Positions 18,212 to 27,119 of a DNA stretch of 64,000 nucleotides are shown in pieces. Every line of letters begins with the position of its first letter. Positions within the stretch are counted from its first letter, which is position 1. The stretch is from NCBI RefSeq assembly GCF_014648855.1, contig NZ_BMRX01000003.1, forward strand, positions 372,001 to 436,000, in the 5' to 3' direction. Source of the stretch: Streptomyces parvulus (GTDB lineage: Bacteria; Actinomycetota; Actinomycetes; Streptomycetales; Streptomycetaceae). Both the position numbers and the translations under genes were made by a program. The notes beneath the pieces are model-generated. The model did no database searches. It saw nothing but the letters and a program-made list of their open reading frames with translations, and was not told the DNA's origin.

Positions 18212-18560
18212 GTCGGCCGGTTTCGAAACGGACCAAAAGACGTACCCCCTTTCGGCTTAGGAACACGCCCTGTTCGCGGCCGGTCGAGGTTGCGCGGCAC
18301 TCCCCCACCGGCGGCCGTGGTTCGCGCTGCGCCGCTGGTCCCGGCGTCGGCACCGCCTACGACCGTTGATCGAACACAGGGCCGTCCACCCGAACGGGTG
18401 AGTGGTGAGTAACAACACAAAAGCCACGTTCCGTTGGGATTTCGCGTTCCGGCGAGACAAGATCCGTGACTGACGACAAGCCCCCGCCGCAGCGGCGGGG
18501 CGGTCCGGGCGGACGCCGAGTCCTGCCGCCGTCCGGACGACCGGTCGCGAGGGAAGTGGA
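18212..18560 (+). promoter_or_regulatory. Long intergenic stretch, promoter region and upper leader of the NlpC/P60 gene
   Basis: No coding sequence is supported. Base composition drops in 18380-18470 (GAGTAACAACACAAAAGCC), which suits a promoter. A CACCCG-AA-CGGGTG dyad lies at 18387-18400, and a 9-bp GC hairpin (CCCCGCCGC and complement) at 18482-18500. Together with the riboswitch that follows, this implies a leader of well over 200 bases. Confidence 0.5.
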
Positions 18561-18723
18561 TCGGCAGGAGTGGAGGACCCGAGCACGACGGGTCGCCGGA
18601 GCGGTCGCCTCCGTGAGAGGTGCCGGACCGAGCAGCCCTTGGGGTGAAGCCGCACTCGTGCGGCCGGGCAACTTCGCCAGCCCGAATCCGACAGGTCATC
18701 CTTCACAGGCGGCTGACGAAGGG
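18561..18723 (+). ncRNA. Probable c-di-AMP riboswitch (ydaO type)
   Basis: The leader carries the conserved blocks of the ydaO/yuaA class in order: GGAGTGGAGGACCC near its 5' end, CTTGGGGTGAAGCCGC in the middle, and CCCGAATCCGACAGG then TCACAGGCGG near the 3' end. It lies directly upstream of a secreted NlpC/P60 cell-wall hydrolase, the usual context for this riboswitch in Streptomyces. c-di-AMP normally turns such genes off. Boundaries are approximate. Confidence 0.8.
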
Positions 18724-18729
18724 TTGCGC

Positions 18730-19203
18730 ATGTCCGCGCTCAATCGTGTCCCGTCCCTGATGGCTCGTGCCGGTACGGCCTCGGCCCTCACTCTCGCCGC
18801 GGTGGGCGGCTCCGTCGTGGTCCCCGGTTTCGCCTCGGAGGCCGCCGCGGCGACGCATGCGACGAAGGCCCTCAAGGTCGCCGCCTCCAAGAAGGGCTCC
18901 CCGTACAAGTGGGGGGCCGTCGGACCGCGCCGGTTCGACTGCTCCGGCCTGACGCTGTACTCGTTCAAGAAGGCCGGCAAGAAGCTGCCGCGCACCGCCG
19001 CCCAGCAGTACAACAAGACCCGTCACATCTCGGCCAAGAAACGCAAGGTGGGGGATCTGGTCTTCTTCCACTCCGGCCGCAGCGTCTACCACGTCGGCAT
19101 CTACGCCGGCAAGGGCAAGCTCTGGCACGCCCCGAAGACCGGCGACGTGGTGCGCCTCCAGAAGATCTGGACCGGAAGCGTCCTGTACGGCCGGGTCAAG
19201 TAG
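18730..19203 (+). CDS. Secreted NlpC/P60 peptidoglycan hydrolase
   Basis: Exported protein of 157 residues with one NlpC/P60 domain that cuts peptide stems of peptidoglycan. The signal peptide runs to about residue 40 (hydrophobic LTLAAVGGSVVVPGF, then ASEAAAA). Catalytic Cys is in RFDCSGL, and the His is in VYHVGIYAG, followed by a polar HAP. No SH3, LysM or coiled-coil domain is present. The ATG was placed where the signal peptide begins, after GAAGGG. A probable c-di-AMP riboswitch precedes it, linking wall remodelling to osmotic or growth signals. Confidence 0.9.
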   Translation: MSALNRVPSLMARAGTASALTLAAVGGSVVVPGFASEAAAATHATKALKVAASKKGSPYKWGAVGPRRFDCSGLTLYSFKKAGKKLPRTAAQQYNKTRHISAKKRKVGDLVFFHSGRSVYHVGIYAGKGKLWHAPKTGDVVRLQKIWTGSVLYGRVK

Positions 19204-19224
19204 GCCGGTGACCGCGTAGCCCTT

Positions 19225-19265
19225 CCGAGGGGATGACGGCGCCGCGTCCGCCGTCATCCCCTCGG
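19225..19265. terminator. Bidirectional terminator hairpin
   Basis: Perfect 17-bp stem (CCGAGGGGATGACGGCG and complement) with a 7-base loop between convergent genes. The right arm contains the stop codon of the minus-strand HATPase gene. Confidence 0.88.
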
Positions 19266-19736
19266 GTGCGCCCCGTACTCGGCGGCCGTGGCCGGCCCGG
19301 GGGCTACCGGCCGGCCGGGGGCGGTCCAGGGGAGTTCGACGCAGACGGTCTTGCCGCCCTCCCGCGTGGGGTGGACCCGCAGCCTGCCGCCGCACTCGGC
19401 GGTCAGCCAGCGGATGATCACCATGCCGCGCCCGTTGTCCTGCTGCACGGCGGCGGGCAGGCGCTTGGGGAAACGCGGATGGCTGTCGGTGACGCCGATG
19501 CGCAGCCGCTCGTCCCGGTCGAGGGCGAGGTCCACCGTGAAGGTGGGGGACTGCCCGAACGTGTGCTGGACCGCGTTGGTCGCCAGTTCGGAGACGATGA
19601 GCCGGACCGTGTCGGAGAGGTCGGCGTCGGCCGGCAGGCCCCACTCGACCAGCGTGCCGGCCACGTAGGTCCGCGCGGCGGCCACCGAGGCGGGATCGCT
19701 CGGCAGCGTGACGGATGCTTCCAGGTGATCTGCCAT
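19254..19736 (-). CDS. RsbW-like ATP-binding regulatory protein (HATPase_c_2)
   Basis: Cytoplasmic protein of 160 residues with a single GHKL ATPase domain like anti-sigma factor kinases. The N box is LIVSELATNAVQHTF, and the G1 and G2 boxes are DSHPRFP and NGRGMVIIRWL. In Streptomyces such proteins commonly sit beside an XRE/DUF5753 regulator and a DUF397 protein, as here, and influence development or antibiotic production. Their partners are often not sigma factors. It is divergent from the XRE gene across a 214-base promoter region. Confidence 0.87.
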   Translation of the reverse strand: MADHLEASVTLPSDPASVAAARTYVAGTLVEWGLPADADLSDTVRLIVSELATNAVQHTFGQSPTFTVDLALDRDERLRIGVTDSHPRFPKRLPAAVQQDNGRGMVIIRWLTAECGGRLRVHPTREGGKTVCVELPWTAPGRPVAPGPATAAEYGAHPRG

Positions 19737-19862
19737 GGCGACGTCGTCCCTTTCTCACGGGACCGCGGTCCGGCACGGGCCGGATGGTTCGAGTACGGTC
19801 CCGGACTGGTGCTTCGCCGCCAGACTGCCATCACCCGGCCCGCGAAGGGCGGCGATCCACCA

Positions 19863-19878
19863 AGATATGCATATATCT
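19863..19878. promoter_or_regulatory. AT-rich dyad in the HATPase/XRE divergent promoter
   Basis: AGATAT-GCAT-ATATCT: perfect 6-bp arms in a strikingly AT-rich patch within a GC-rich genome. It lies 73 bases before the XRE ATG, a good candidate operator for the XRE regulator or promoter core. Confidence 0.5.
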
Positions 19879-19950
19879 GTCGCTCGAAGCGGTGAACTCT
19901 GCGACGGCAGAGCGGATTTGGGCGGCCCATAAGGAGTAAGGGAGTGGCCC

Positions 19951-20811
19951 ATGCAGCACGGTCCCGTGGTGCGCCGCCGGAAGCTGGGCGCGGAACTGCG
20001 CGCCCTGCGCACGACGGCGGGCATCACCAGTGGAGAGGCGGCGCGGCTGGTGGGCTGGCACCAGTCGAAGGTCAGCCGGATCGAGACCGGCACGAGCGGG
20101 GCGAAACCGTCCGACGTCCGGTTACTCCTCGACGCCTACGGCGTGCACGACGACCAGTTGCGCGGCCTGCTGGTGATGCTGGCGCGCTCCGACGACGCGG
20201 GCGGCCGGCACCACTGGTGGCACGCCTACCGGGGGGTGCTGCCGCCCACCTACCGCGACTTCATCAGCCTGGAGTCGCAGGCCGGCGCGATGCGCACGCT
20301 GGAGACGACGGTGGTCCCCGGCCTCCTCCAGACCCCGGAGTACGCGCGGGAGGTGACGCGGGCGGCTGTGGACGGGATGCCCGAGGAACGGCTGGACGCG
20401 CTGGTGGAGGTGAGGCTGGCCCGGCAGGACGTGCTGCGCGGCGATCCGCCGCTGGAGCTGAGCGCGGTGCTCGACGAAGCGGTGCTGCGGCGGCAGGTGG
20501 GCGGGCCCGGGGTGATGGCCCGTCAGCTGGAGCGGCTGGTGGAGGAGGCGCGGCTGCCCCATGTCAGGCTCCAGGTATTGCCCTTTGCCGCCGGGGCGCA
20601 CATCGGTGTTACCGGCCCTTTCGTAATCTTCTCTTTTTCGAACACTTCTGATCTGGACGTGGTTGTTCTAGACCACTTGACGAGTAGCCTGCACCTCGAA
20701 CGGAAAGAAGACCTAGAGGCCTATACCGAGGCCTTCAACGCCCTTCTGATCCATGCCCTTTCGCCCGAGGACTCGTTGGACTTCATCGCCGCGACCGCGG
20801 CAGGCGCGTAA
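19951..20811 (+). CDS. XRE-family regulator with DUF5753 domain (WhiJ/AbaA-locus type)
   Basis: DNA-binding protein of 286 residues. The N-terminal XRE helix-turn-helix is LGAELRALRTTAGITSGEAA through GWHQSKVSRIETG, residues 12-48. The DUF5753 sensor-like domain follows, with YRDFISLESQAGAMRTLE and VVPGLLQTPEYAREV. Streptomyces carry many such genes, each paired with a small DUF397 gene, and some control aerial development and antibiotics. The DUF397 gene follows here at 9 bases. Codon use in the last third is slightly less GC-biased. Confidence 0.9.
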   Translation: MQHGPVVRRRKLGAELRALRTTAGITSGEAARLVGWHQSKVSRIETGTSGAKPSDVRLLLDAYGVHDDQLRGLLVMLARSDDAGGRHHWWHAYRGVLPPTYRDFISLESQAGAMRTLETTVVPGLLQTPEYAREVTRAAVDGMPEERLDALVEVRLARQDVLRGDPPLELSAVLDEAVLRRQVGGPGVMARQLERLVEEARLPHVRLQVLPFAAGAHIGVTGPFVIFSFSNTSDLDVVVLDHLTSSLHLERKEDLEAYTEAFNALLIHALSPEDSLDFIAATAAGA

Positions 20812-20820
20812 GGAGGCACC

Positions 20821-21063
20821 ATGTCAGGCTCCATGTCCGAAATCCCGGGGCACATCCCTGCCGGCACCGATCTCACCGGCGTCCGGTGGCTGCGCAGCAG
20901 CTACAGCACGGGAGCGAACAACTGCGTGGAGACGGCCCGGCCGCCGGCCGGCCGCTGGGCCGGACTGCTCGCGGTGCGGGACTCCAAGAACCCGGCCGGG
21001 GCCGCCCTGCTCTTCTCCCCCGAGAGCTGGACGTGCTTCACCGCCGGGGTACGCCGGCCCTGA
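20821..21063 (+). CDS. DUF397 protein
   Basis: Small protein of 80 residues with the family pattern VRWLRSSYSTGANNCVETA, VRDSKNPAGAALLFSPESW and a terminal FTAGV. DUF397 proteins are the obligate neighbours of XRE-DUF5753 regulators in actinomycetes, probably as antagonists or co-factors. Strong Shine-Dalgarno AAGGAGG. Two early Met codons are possible starts; the first was chosen for spacing. Confidence 0.92.
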   Translation: MSGSMSEIPGHIPAGTDLTGVRWLRSSYSTGANNCVETARPPAGRWAGLLAVRDSKNPAGAALLFSPESWTCFTAGVRRP

Positions 21064-21108
21064 CCGTCCCGCGGGGCGTCGGACGACGCACGGCCATGCC
21101 ACGCCGAC

Positions 21109-22236
21109 TCATGGTCGCGTCTCGCCGATCACCCGTACCGCGTGTGCGATCTGTTCCCCGGAGAGGTCCGCCCTGGCGGTCAGCCTGAGCCGCGAGACCC
21201 CGTCCGGCACGGAAGGAGGACGGAAGCAGCCCACGGAGAGCCCGGCCGTGCGGCAGTCGGCCGCCCACCGCACGGCCGTCTCCGCGGAGGGCGCCCGCAC
21301 CGAGACCACCGCGGCGTCCGGCCGCACCGCCGCCAGGCCCGACGCGGTCAGGCGCGCGTGCAGTTCGGCGGCGACGGCGCGGGCCCGGGCCGCCCGCTCC
21401 GGCTCGCGGCGCAGCAGGGTCAGCGCCGCGAGGGCCGCGCCCGCCGCGGCGGGGGCGAGGCCGGTGTCGAAGATGAACGTCCGGGCGGCGTTGACCAGGT
21501 GGCCGATCACCCTGGCCGGTCCCAGCACCGCGCCGCCCTGGGCGCCCAGCGACTTGGACAGCGTGACCGTGGCGACGACGTCGTCCCGGCCGGCCAGCCC
21601 CGCGGCGTACGGGGCGCCCCGGCCACCCTCGCCGAGGACCCCGAGTCCGTGCGCGTCGTCGACGACCAGACCCGCGCCGTGCTCGCGGCACGCCTCGGCG
21701 AGGGCGGCCAGCGGAGCGGCGTCGCCGTCGACCGAGAAGACCGTGTCGGAGACGGCGACGGCGGGGCCGTCGTGCGTGGCCAGCGCCTTGCGCACGGCGT
21801 CCGGTTCGGCGTGCGCCACGACCTGGGTCGTACCGCGGGCCAGCCGGCAGCCGTCGATCAGCGAGGCGTGGTTGCCCGCGTCCGAGACGACCAGGCTGCC
21901 GTACGGGGCCAGCGCGGTGACCGCGGCGAGGTTGGCCGCGTAGCCGGAGGAGAAGACCAGCGCGGCCTCGAAGCCGCAGAATCCGGCCAGTTCGCGCTCC
22001 AGCTCGGTGTGGAGCTCCGTCGTGCCGGTCACCAGACGGGAGCCGGTCGAGCCGCCGCCCCAGGTGCGCGCCGCGCGGGCCGCGCCCTCGGTGACCTCCG
22101 GGTGCCGGGCCAGTCCGAGGTAGTCGTTGCTCGCCAGGTCCAGCAGGGGCGAGTCGGCCGGGCGGGGGCGCAGAACCCGTACGAGCCCGGCCTCGCGGCG
22201 CGCCCGGTCCTGCTCGTCGATCCAGCCGAACGCCAT
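21109..22236 (-). CDS. bioF: 8-amino-7-oxononanoate synthase
   Basis: PLP-dependent alpha-oxoamine synthase of 375 residues that joins a pimeloyl thioester and alanine in biotin synthesis. Motifs: [13 protein letters not shown] at residues 32-44, [21 protein letters not shown] with the cofactor Asp, and the Schiff-base Lys in [11 protein letters not shown]. The start was set at [10 protein letters not shown] with GGAAGGA upstream. It is divergent from bioB, so one control region serves the whole biotin locus. Confidence 0.94.
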   Translation of the reverse strand: MAFGWIDEQDRARREAGLVRVLRPRPADSPLLDLASNDYLGLARHPEVTEGAARAARTWGGGSTGSRLVTGTTELHTELERELAGFCGFEAALVFSSGYAANLAAVTALAPYGSLVVSDAGNHASLIDGCRLARGTTQVVAHAEPDAVRKALATHDGPAVAVSDTVFSVDGDAAPLAALAEACREHGAGLVVDDAHGLGVLGEGGRGAPYAAGLAGRDDVVATVTLSKSLGAQGGAVLGPARVIGHLVNAARTFIFDTGLAPAAAGAALAALTLLRREPERAARARAVAAELHARLTASGLAAVRPDAAVVSVRAPSAETAVRWAADCRTAGLSVGCFRPPSVPDGVSRLRLTARADLSGEQIAHAVRVIGETRP

Positions 22237-22301
22237 GGGTCGGTCCTTCCGGGAATTTGTAGGCAGTGGACAGACACTAGCGGCACCGCCACCCCCGCGA
22301 G

Positions 22302-22319
22302 GTGTGGCAATACCCACAC
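22302..22319. promoter_or_regulatory. Inverted repeat in the bioF-bioB divergent promoter
   Basis: GTGTGG-CAATAC-CCACAC, perfect 6-bp arms, located midway between the bioF and bioB starts. A natural place for a biotin-responsive repressor operator. It is not a match I can assign to BirA or BioQ. Confidence 0.45.
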
Positions 22320-22387
22320 GTCGATCTGTCAGTGTTGTGCAAACTCTCCTTGGCCGCGAGCGGCCCCTTAGGACAGGATCGGCTCCC

Positions 22388-23608
22388 ATGGACCTGCTGA
22401 ACACGCTGGTGGACAAGGGGCTTCGGCGCGAGTCGCCGACCCGCGAGGAGGCGCTCGCCGTCCTCGCCACTTCCGACGACGACCTGCTCGATGTGGTGGC
22501 CGCGGCCGGCAAGGTGCGCCGGCACTGGTTCGGGCGGCGGGTGAAACTCAACTACCTCGTCAACCTCAAGTCGGGCCTGTGCCCCGAGGACTGCTCCTAC
22601 TGCTCGCAGCGGCTGGGCTCCAAGGCGGAGATCCTCAAGTACACCTGGCTCAAGCCCGACCAGGCCACCGCGGCCGCCCGCGCGGGGGTGGCGGGCGGCG
22701 CCAAGCGGGTGTGCCTGGTGGCCAGCGGACGCGGCCCGACCGACCGGGACGTGGACCGGGTCTCGGACACCATCAAGGCCATCAAGGAGCAGGACGGGTC
22801 CGTCGAGGTGTGCGCCTGTCTGGGGCTGCTCTCCGACGGCCAGGCGGAGCGGCTGCGCGAGGCGGGGGCCGACGCCTACAACCACAACCTCAACACGTCC
22901 GAGGCGACGTACGGGGACATCACGACCACGCACACGTACGCCGACCGGGTGGACACGGTGCGCAAGGCGCACGCGGCCGGTCTCTCCGCCTGCTCGGGTC
23001 TCATCGCCGGGATGGGCGAGAGCGACGAGGACCTGGTCGACGTGGTCTTCTCGCTGCGGGAGCTGGATCCGGACTCGGTGCCGGTCAACTTCCTGATCCC
23101 GATGGAGGGCACGCCGCTGGCCAAGGAGTGGCACCTCACCCCGCAGCGCTGCCTGCGCATCCTGGCGATGACCCGGTTCGTCTGCCCGGACGTCGAGGTG
23201 CGCATCGCCGGCGGGCGCGAGGTCCATCTGCGGACCATGCAGCCGCTGGCCCTGAACCTGGCCAACTCCATCTTCCTCGGCGACTACCTCACCAGCGAGG
23301 GCCAGGCCGGCCATGCCGACCTGGAGATGATCGCGGACGCCGGCTTCGAGGTGGAGGGCGCCGACCGGGTGACCCTGCCGGAGCACCGGGCCCCGGTCGG
23401 GGACGGCGGCTGCGGCTCCCACGCGGAGGGTGCGGCGGGCGGCGGCTGCGGGTCCCACGCGGACGGTGCGGCGGAGGGCGGCTGCGGCTCGCACGCGTGC
23501 GGCGGGGTCTGCGCGCCGACGCCGGCGGCACGGACCGAGGAGGCCCGGACGGACCTGGTGGCCGTGCGCCGCCGCGGCGCCGGAACGGATCTCGCGCCCA
23601 ATGCCTGA
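22388..23608 (+). CDS. bioB: Biotin synthase with Cys/His-rich repeat tail
   Basis: Radical-SAM enzyme of 406 residues that inserts sulfur into dethiobiotin. The [4Fe-4S] motif is Cys65, Cys69 and Cys72 (CPEDCSYC); the [2Fe-2S] region includes [10 protein letters not shown] and [14 protein letters not shown]. The catalytic body ends near residue 336, about where E. coli BioB ends. An extra 70 residues follow, opening with three 12-residue repeats of GGCGSHA type (Cys342, 354, 366, 371, 375; His345, 357, 369). The tail could bind metal or supply sulfur (inference). The gene overlaps bioA by 8 bases. Confidence 0.95.
   Translation: MDLLNTLVDKGLRRESPTREEALAVLATSDDDLLDVVAAAGKVRRHWFGRRVKLNYLVNLKSGLCPEDCSYCSQRLGSKAEILKYTWLKPDQATAAARAGVAGGAKRVCLVASGRGPTDRDVDRVSDTIKAIKEQDGSVEVCACLGLLSDGQAERLREAGADAYNHNLNTSEATYGDITTTHTYADRVDTVRKAHAAGLSACSGLIAGMGESDEDLVDVVFSLRELDPDSVPVNFLIPMEGTPLAKEWHLTPQRCLRILAMTRFVCPDVEVRIAGGREVHLRTMQPLALNLANSIFLGDYLTSEGQAGHADLEMIADAGFEVEGADRVTLPEHRAPVGDGGCGSHAEGAAGGGCGSHADGAAEGGCGSHACGGVCAPTPAARTEEARTDLVAVRRRGAGTDLAPNA
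23405..23512 (+). repeat. Three 36-bp repeats encoding the BioB Cys/His tail
   Basis: Three in-frame units encode [24 protein letters not shown] and [15 protein letters not shown] identity is high, but synonymous differences show they are not a brand-new duplication. Confidence 0.88.
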
Positions 23609-24887
23609 GCCCGCGCTGACGGTGGACGAGCTGCTGGCGCTCGACCGGCGGCACGTCTGGCACCCGTACGGCCCCATGCCGGGGCGGCAGGACCCGCTCG
23701 TCGTGGAGTCGGCGAGCGGGGTGCGGCTGCGTCCCGCGGACGGCTCGCCCGAGCTGGTGGACGGCATGTCCTCCTGGTGGTCGGCGATCCACGGCTACAA
23801 CCACCCGGTGCTCAACGAGGCCGCCCGCGACCAGCTGGAGCGGATGAGCCACGTGATGTTCGGCGGGATCACCCACGAGCCGGCGGTCCGGTTGTCGAAG
23901 CTCCTTGTCGACATGTCGCCCGAGGGCCTGGAGCACGTCTTCCTGGCCGACTCCGGGTCGGTGTCCGTGGAGGTCGCCGTCAAGATGTGCCTCCAGTACT
24001 GGCGTTCGCTGGGCCGCCCCGGCAAACGCCGCCTGCTGACCTGGCGCGGCGGCTACCACGGCGACACCTGGCAGCCGATGTCGGTGTGCGACCCCGAGGG
24101 CGGGATGCACGAGCTGTGGTCGGGCGTCCTGCCGCGCCAGCTCTTCGCGGATGCGCCGCCGGCGGAGTACGAGGAGACGTACGCCGACCACCTGCGGTCC
24201 CTCGTGGAGCGGCACGCCGAGGAGCTGGCGGCGGTGATCGTCGAGCCCGTGGTGCAGGGCGCCGGCGGGATGCGGTTCCACTCCCCCGCCTATCTGCGCG
24301 TGCTGCGCGAGGCCTGCGACGAGCACGGCGTGCTCCTGGTGTTCGACGAGATCGCGACCGGCTTCGGACGCACCGGCGCGCTGTTCGCGGCGGACCACGC
24401 GGCGGTGACGCCGGACGTGATGTGCGTGGGCAAGGCGCTGACCGGCGGCTATCTGACGATGGCGGCCACCCTGTGCACGTCCCGGGTGGCCGACGGCATC
24501 TCGCGCGGCGAGGTTCCGGTGCTGGCGCACGGGCCGACCTTCATGGGCAGTCCGCTCGCGGCGGCCGTGGCGTGCGCGTCGATCGGACTGCTGCTCGGCC
24601 AGGACTGGCTCGCCGAGGTCAAGCGGATCGATGCCGGGCTGCGCGACGGTCTGGCTCCGGCGGCCGGGCTGCCGGGCGTCAGGGACGTGCGGGTGCTGGG
24701 CGCGATCGGCGTGGTGCAGCTCGACCACGCCGTCGACATGCGGGCGGCGACGGCGGCGGCCGTCCGCGAGGGCGTGTGGCTGCGGCCCTTCCGCGACCTG
24801 ATCTACACCATGCCGCCGTACGTCACGGGCGACGCGGACGTCGCGCGCATCGCCCGCGCGGTGTGCGCGGCGGCGGGAGAGGGATGA
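23601..24887 (+). CDS. bioA: Adenosylmethionine-8-amino-7-oxononanoate aminotransferase
   Basis: Class III PLP aminotransferase of 428 residues that uses SAM as amino donor to make 7,8-diaminopelargonate. Diagnostic BioA features are HVWHPYGPM near the N-terminus, [39 protein letters not shown] and the Lys in [10 protein letters not shown]. The start overlaps the bioB stop, and its own stop is 1 base before bioD, so bioB-bioA-bioD is a single coupled operon. Confidence 0.96.
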   Translation: MPEPALTVDELLALDRRHVWHPYGPMPGRQDPLVVESASGVRLRPADGSPELVDGMSSWWSAIHGYNHPVLNEAARDQLERMSHVMFGGITHEPAVRLSKLLVDMSPEGLEHVFLADSGSVSVEVAVKMCLQYWRSLGRPGKRRLLTWRGGYHGDTWQPMSVCDPEGGMHELWSGVLPRQLFADAPPAEYEETYADHLRSLVERHAEELAAVIVEPVVQGAGGMRFHSPAYLRVLREACDEHGVLLVFDEIATGFGRTGALFAADHAAVTPDVMCVGKALTGGYLTMAATLCTSRVADGISRGEVPVLAHGPTFMGSPLAAAVACASIGLLLGQDWLAEVKRIDAGLRDGLAPAAGLPGVRDVRVLGAIGVVQLDHAVDMRAATAAAVREGVWLRPFRDLIYTMPPYVTGDADVARIARAVCAAAGEG

Positions 24888-24888
24888 C

Positions 24889-25605
24889 ATGCCGGTACTG
24901 GTGATCACGGGCACGGGCACGGAGATCGGCAAGACGGTCGTCACGGCCGCCGTGGCGGCGACGGCGCTGGCGGCCGGCCGGTCGGTGGCCGTGCTCAAGG
25001 CCGCGCAGACGGGCGTGGCGCCGGACGAACCGGGAGACGCGTGGGAGGTGGCACGCCTCGCGGGACCGGTGACGGCCGCCGAAGTGGCCCGCTTCCCCGA
25101 GCCGCTGGCGCCCGGCACGGCGGCGCGCCGGGCCGGACGGCCCCCGGTGCGCCCGGTGGAGGTGGCCGAGGCCGCGGGCAAGCTCGCCGCCGAGCACGAC
25201 CTGGTGCTGGTCGAGGGGGCGGGCGGACTGCTCGTCCGCTTCGACGCGGAGGGCGGGACCCTCGCGGACGCCGCGTCCCTGCTGGGCGCGCCGGTGCTGC
25301 TGGTGGCGGCGGCCGGCCTCGGCACACTGAACACCACGGAGCTGACGGCGCGTGAACTGCGCGCCCGCGGTCTCGAACTGCCCGGCGTGGTGATCGGCAG
25401 CTGGCCGGAGGCCCCGGACCTCGCCGCGCGCTGCAACCTCGCGGACCTCCCCGACGTGGCCGGCGCCCCGCTGCTCGGCGCCGTTGCGGCCGGGGCGGGC
25501 GATCTCGCGCCCCCGGTCTTCCGGCGGGCGGCGCCCGGATGGCTCGCGCCGCCGCTGGACGGCACGTGGGACGCGGCGGGCTTCGGGCGGCGAGAGGCGC
25601 CCTGA
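24889..25605 (+). CDS. bioD: Dethiobiotin synthetase
   Basis: ATP-dependent carboxylase of 238 residues closing the ureido ring of dethiobiotin. P-loop GTGTEIGKT at residues 6-14, KAAQTGV with the substrate Lys, and the [10 protein letters not shown] motif. All are standard for BioD. No bioC or bioH is present nearby; the methyltransferase downstream is not BioC-like. Confidence 0.95.
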   Translation: MPVLVITGTGTEIGKTVVTAAVAATALAAGRSVAVLKAAQTGVAPDEPGDAWEVARLAGPVTAAEVARFPEPLAPGTAARRAGRPPVRPVEVAEAAGKLAAEHDLVLVEGAGGLLVRFDAEGGTLADAASLLGAPVLLVAAAGLGTLNTTELTARELRARGLELPGVVIGSWPEAPDLAARCNLADLPDVAGAPLLGAVAAGAGDLAPPVFRRAAPGWLAPPLDGTWDAAGFGRREAP

Positions 25606-25698
25606 CCGGGACGGCGCGCTCGGGAGCCGGTGCGGTGGGTGCGGGGCGGCCCCGCGGGGGAGAATCGCGGTAAGGCACCACCTCGTGAGGGAGGGCCC

Positions 25699-26382
25699 AT
25701 GCCGCTGCGATCCGCCCGCGGAGTGCCGCGGGACGCCGTGCACCACCCGCTGTTCGCCCGCTACTACGCACGGGCCAGTGCGGGCGCCGAGACCCGGATG
25801 GGCCTGGGAGGCCTCCGCGAGCGGCTGCTGGCCGGGCTGTCCGGGCGGGTGCTGGAGATCGGCGCGGGCAACGGGCTGAACTTCTCGCACTACCCGGGCG
25901 CCGTCTCGGAGGTCGTCGCCGTCGAACCTGAGCGGCTGCTGCGGAAGTTGGCGGTCGAGGCGGCGCTGCGCGCCCCGGTCCCGGTGGACGTGGCGCCCGG
26001 CGCGGCCGAGGCACTGCCGGTCAAGAGCGAGGCCTTCGACGCGGTCGTCGTCTCGCTCGTGCTGTGCAGCGTGCGCGACGTGCCGCGGGCCCTGGCGGAG
26101 GCGCGGCGGGTGCTGCGGCCCGGCGGCCAGGTGCGGTTCTTCGAGCACGGGCGCGGTGGCGGCAAGGCGATGGCCTTCACCCAGCGCGCCCTGGACCGGA
26201 CGCTGTGGCCCCCGCTGTCCGGCGGCTGCCATCTCTCCCGGGACCCGGTCGCCGCGCTGCGCGACGCGGGGTTCGCGCTGGGTCCGTACCGGCGGGTGAT
26301 GGTGCCGGAGAACGGTCCGGCGCTGCCCAGTTCGTACTGCGTCCTCGGCACCGCCTGGCGGCCCGCGGAGGCCGAGGTTTGA
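25699..26382 (+). CDS. Class I SAM-dependent methyltransferase
   Basis: Protein of 227 residues with a Rossmann SAM site VLEIGAGNGLNFSHYP (residues 54-69), the acidic VEPE at the end of strand 2, and the strand-4 region FDAVVVSLVLCSVRDVPRAL. RVLRPGGQVRFFEHG follows. It belongs with Methyltransf_11/UbiE-like proteins, closest in motif order to those annotated as phospholipid or METTL7-like methyltransferases. ATG behind GAGGGAGGG. It is close to bioD but probably an independent gene. Substrate unknown. Confidence 0.82.
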   Translation: MPLRSARGVPRDAVHHPLFARYYARASAGAETRMGLGGLRERLLAGLSGRVLEIGAGNGLNFSHYPGAVSEVVAVEPERLLRKLAVEAALRAPVPVDVAPGAAEALPVKSEAFDAVVVSLVLCSVRDVPRALAEARRVLRPGGQVRFFEHGRGGGKAMAFTQRALDRTLWPPLSGGCHLSRDPVAALRDAGFALGPYRRVMVPENGPALPSSYCVLGTAWRPAEAEV

Positions 26383-26574
26383 GCGCGGGACCCCCGTCGC
26401 GTGCCGCGGGCGGGAATGTGCTGGCGGCCGCCGCCCGCGGGTGACTGACCCCGAGCCGCAGGGCCCCCGCTCCCCGTACGCGCAGCGCTCGTGTCGCGTA
26501 CCGGTCCGGGCCGGTCTCCGTCCGCATGCCGGAATTCCCGTACCGGTGCGCGTCCGGCGTGCTGGGATCGCGCC

Positions 26575-27000
26575 ATGACCGATCTGCGCATCCGGGCCGC
26601 CGGGCCCGAGGACCTGGACGCCGTGCTCGCCTTCTGGAAGACGGCCGCCGAGGGCACGAGCATCAGCGACGACCCCGAGGGAGTGGAGCGGCTGGTCGCC
26701 CGCGACCCGGAGGCGCTTCTGCTGGCCGAGCGGGACGGGGAGCTGGTGGGCACGGTCGTCGCGGGCTTCGACGGCTGGCGCTGCCACCTGTACCGGCTGG
26801 CGGTGCACCCGGAGCGGCGGCGCCAGGGCATCGGCACCGCGCTGCTGGCGGCGGCCGAGGAGCGGTTCGTCCGGCTCGGCGGGCGCCGCGGTGACGCGAT
26901 GGTGCTGCGGCGCAACGAGCGGGCGCAGCATGCCTGGCGGGCGGCCGGGTACGCGCCGGAGGAGCAGTGGCGACGCTGGGTGAAGCCCCTCACGGACTGA
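26575..27000 (+). CDS. GNAT acetyltransferase
   Basis: Protein of 141 residues with one GNAT domain. It has LRIRAAGPEDLDAVLAFW at the start, LYRLAVHPERRRQGIGTALL as the acetyl-CoA pyrophosphate loop (RRQGIG), and a C-terminal HAWRAAGYAPEEQW. Members acetylate amines or protein N-termini. Substrate not indicated. A longer in-frame start upstream has no conserved sequence and was rejected. Confidence 0.85.
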   Translation: MTDLRIRAAGPEDLDAVLAFWKTAAEGTSISDDPEGVERLVARDPEALLLAERDGELVGTVVAGFDGWRCHLYRLAVHPERRRQGIGTALLAAAEERFVRLGGRRGDAMVLRRNERAQHAWRAAGYAPEEQWRRWVKPLTD

Positions 27001-27119
27001 AAGGTTGAGCACCGGCCCATGAGCAGGTCCCCCGACGGCAGGGCTCCCGGCGCCTCCCCCGGCGCACGACATCGCGCGAACCACCGGCTCCTGGCCGATC
27101 ATGGAGCCGAGGTGACCCG

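Noticed and set aside
25699..26382. BioC, because the methyltransferase follows bioD
   Set aside because: The SAM site and later motifs match UbiE/METTL7-like proteins, not malonyl-ACP methyltransferases, and a separate ribosome site and a 93-base gap break the operon.
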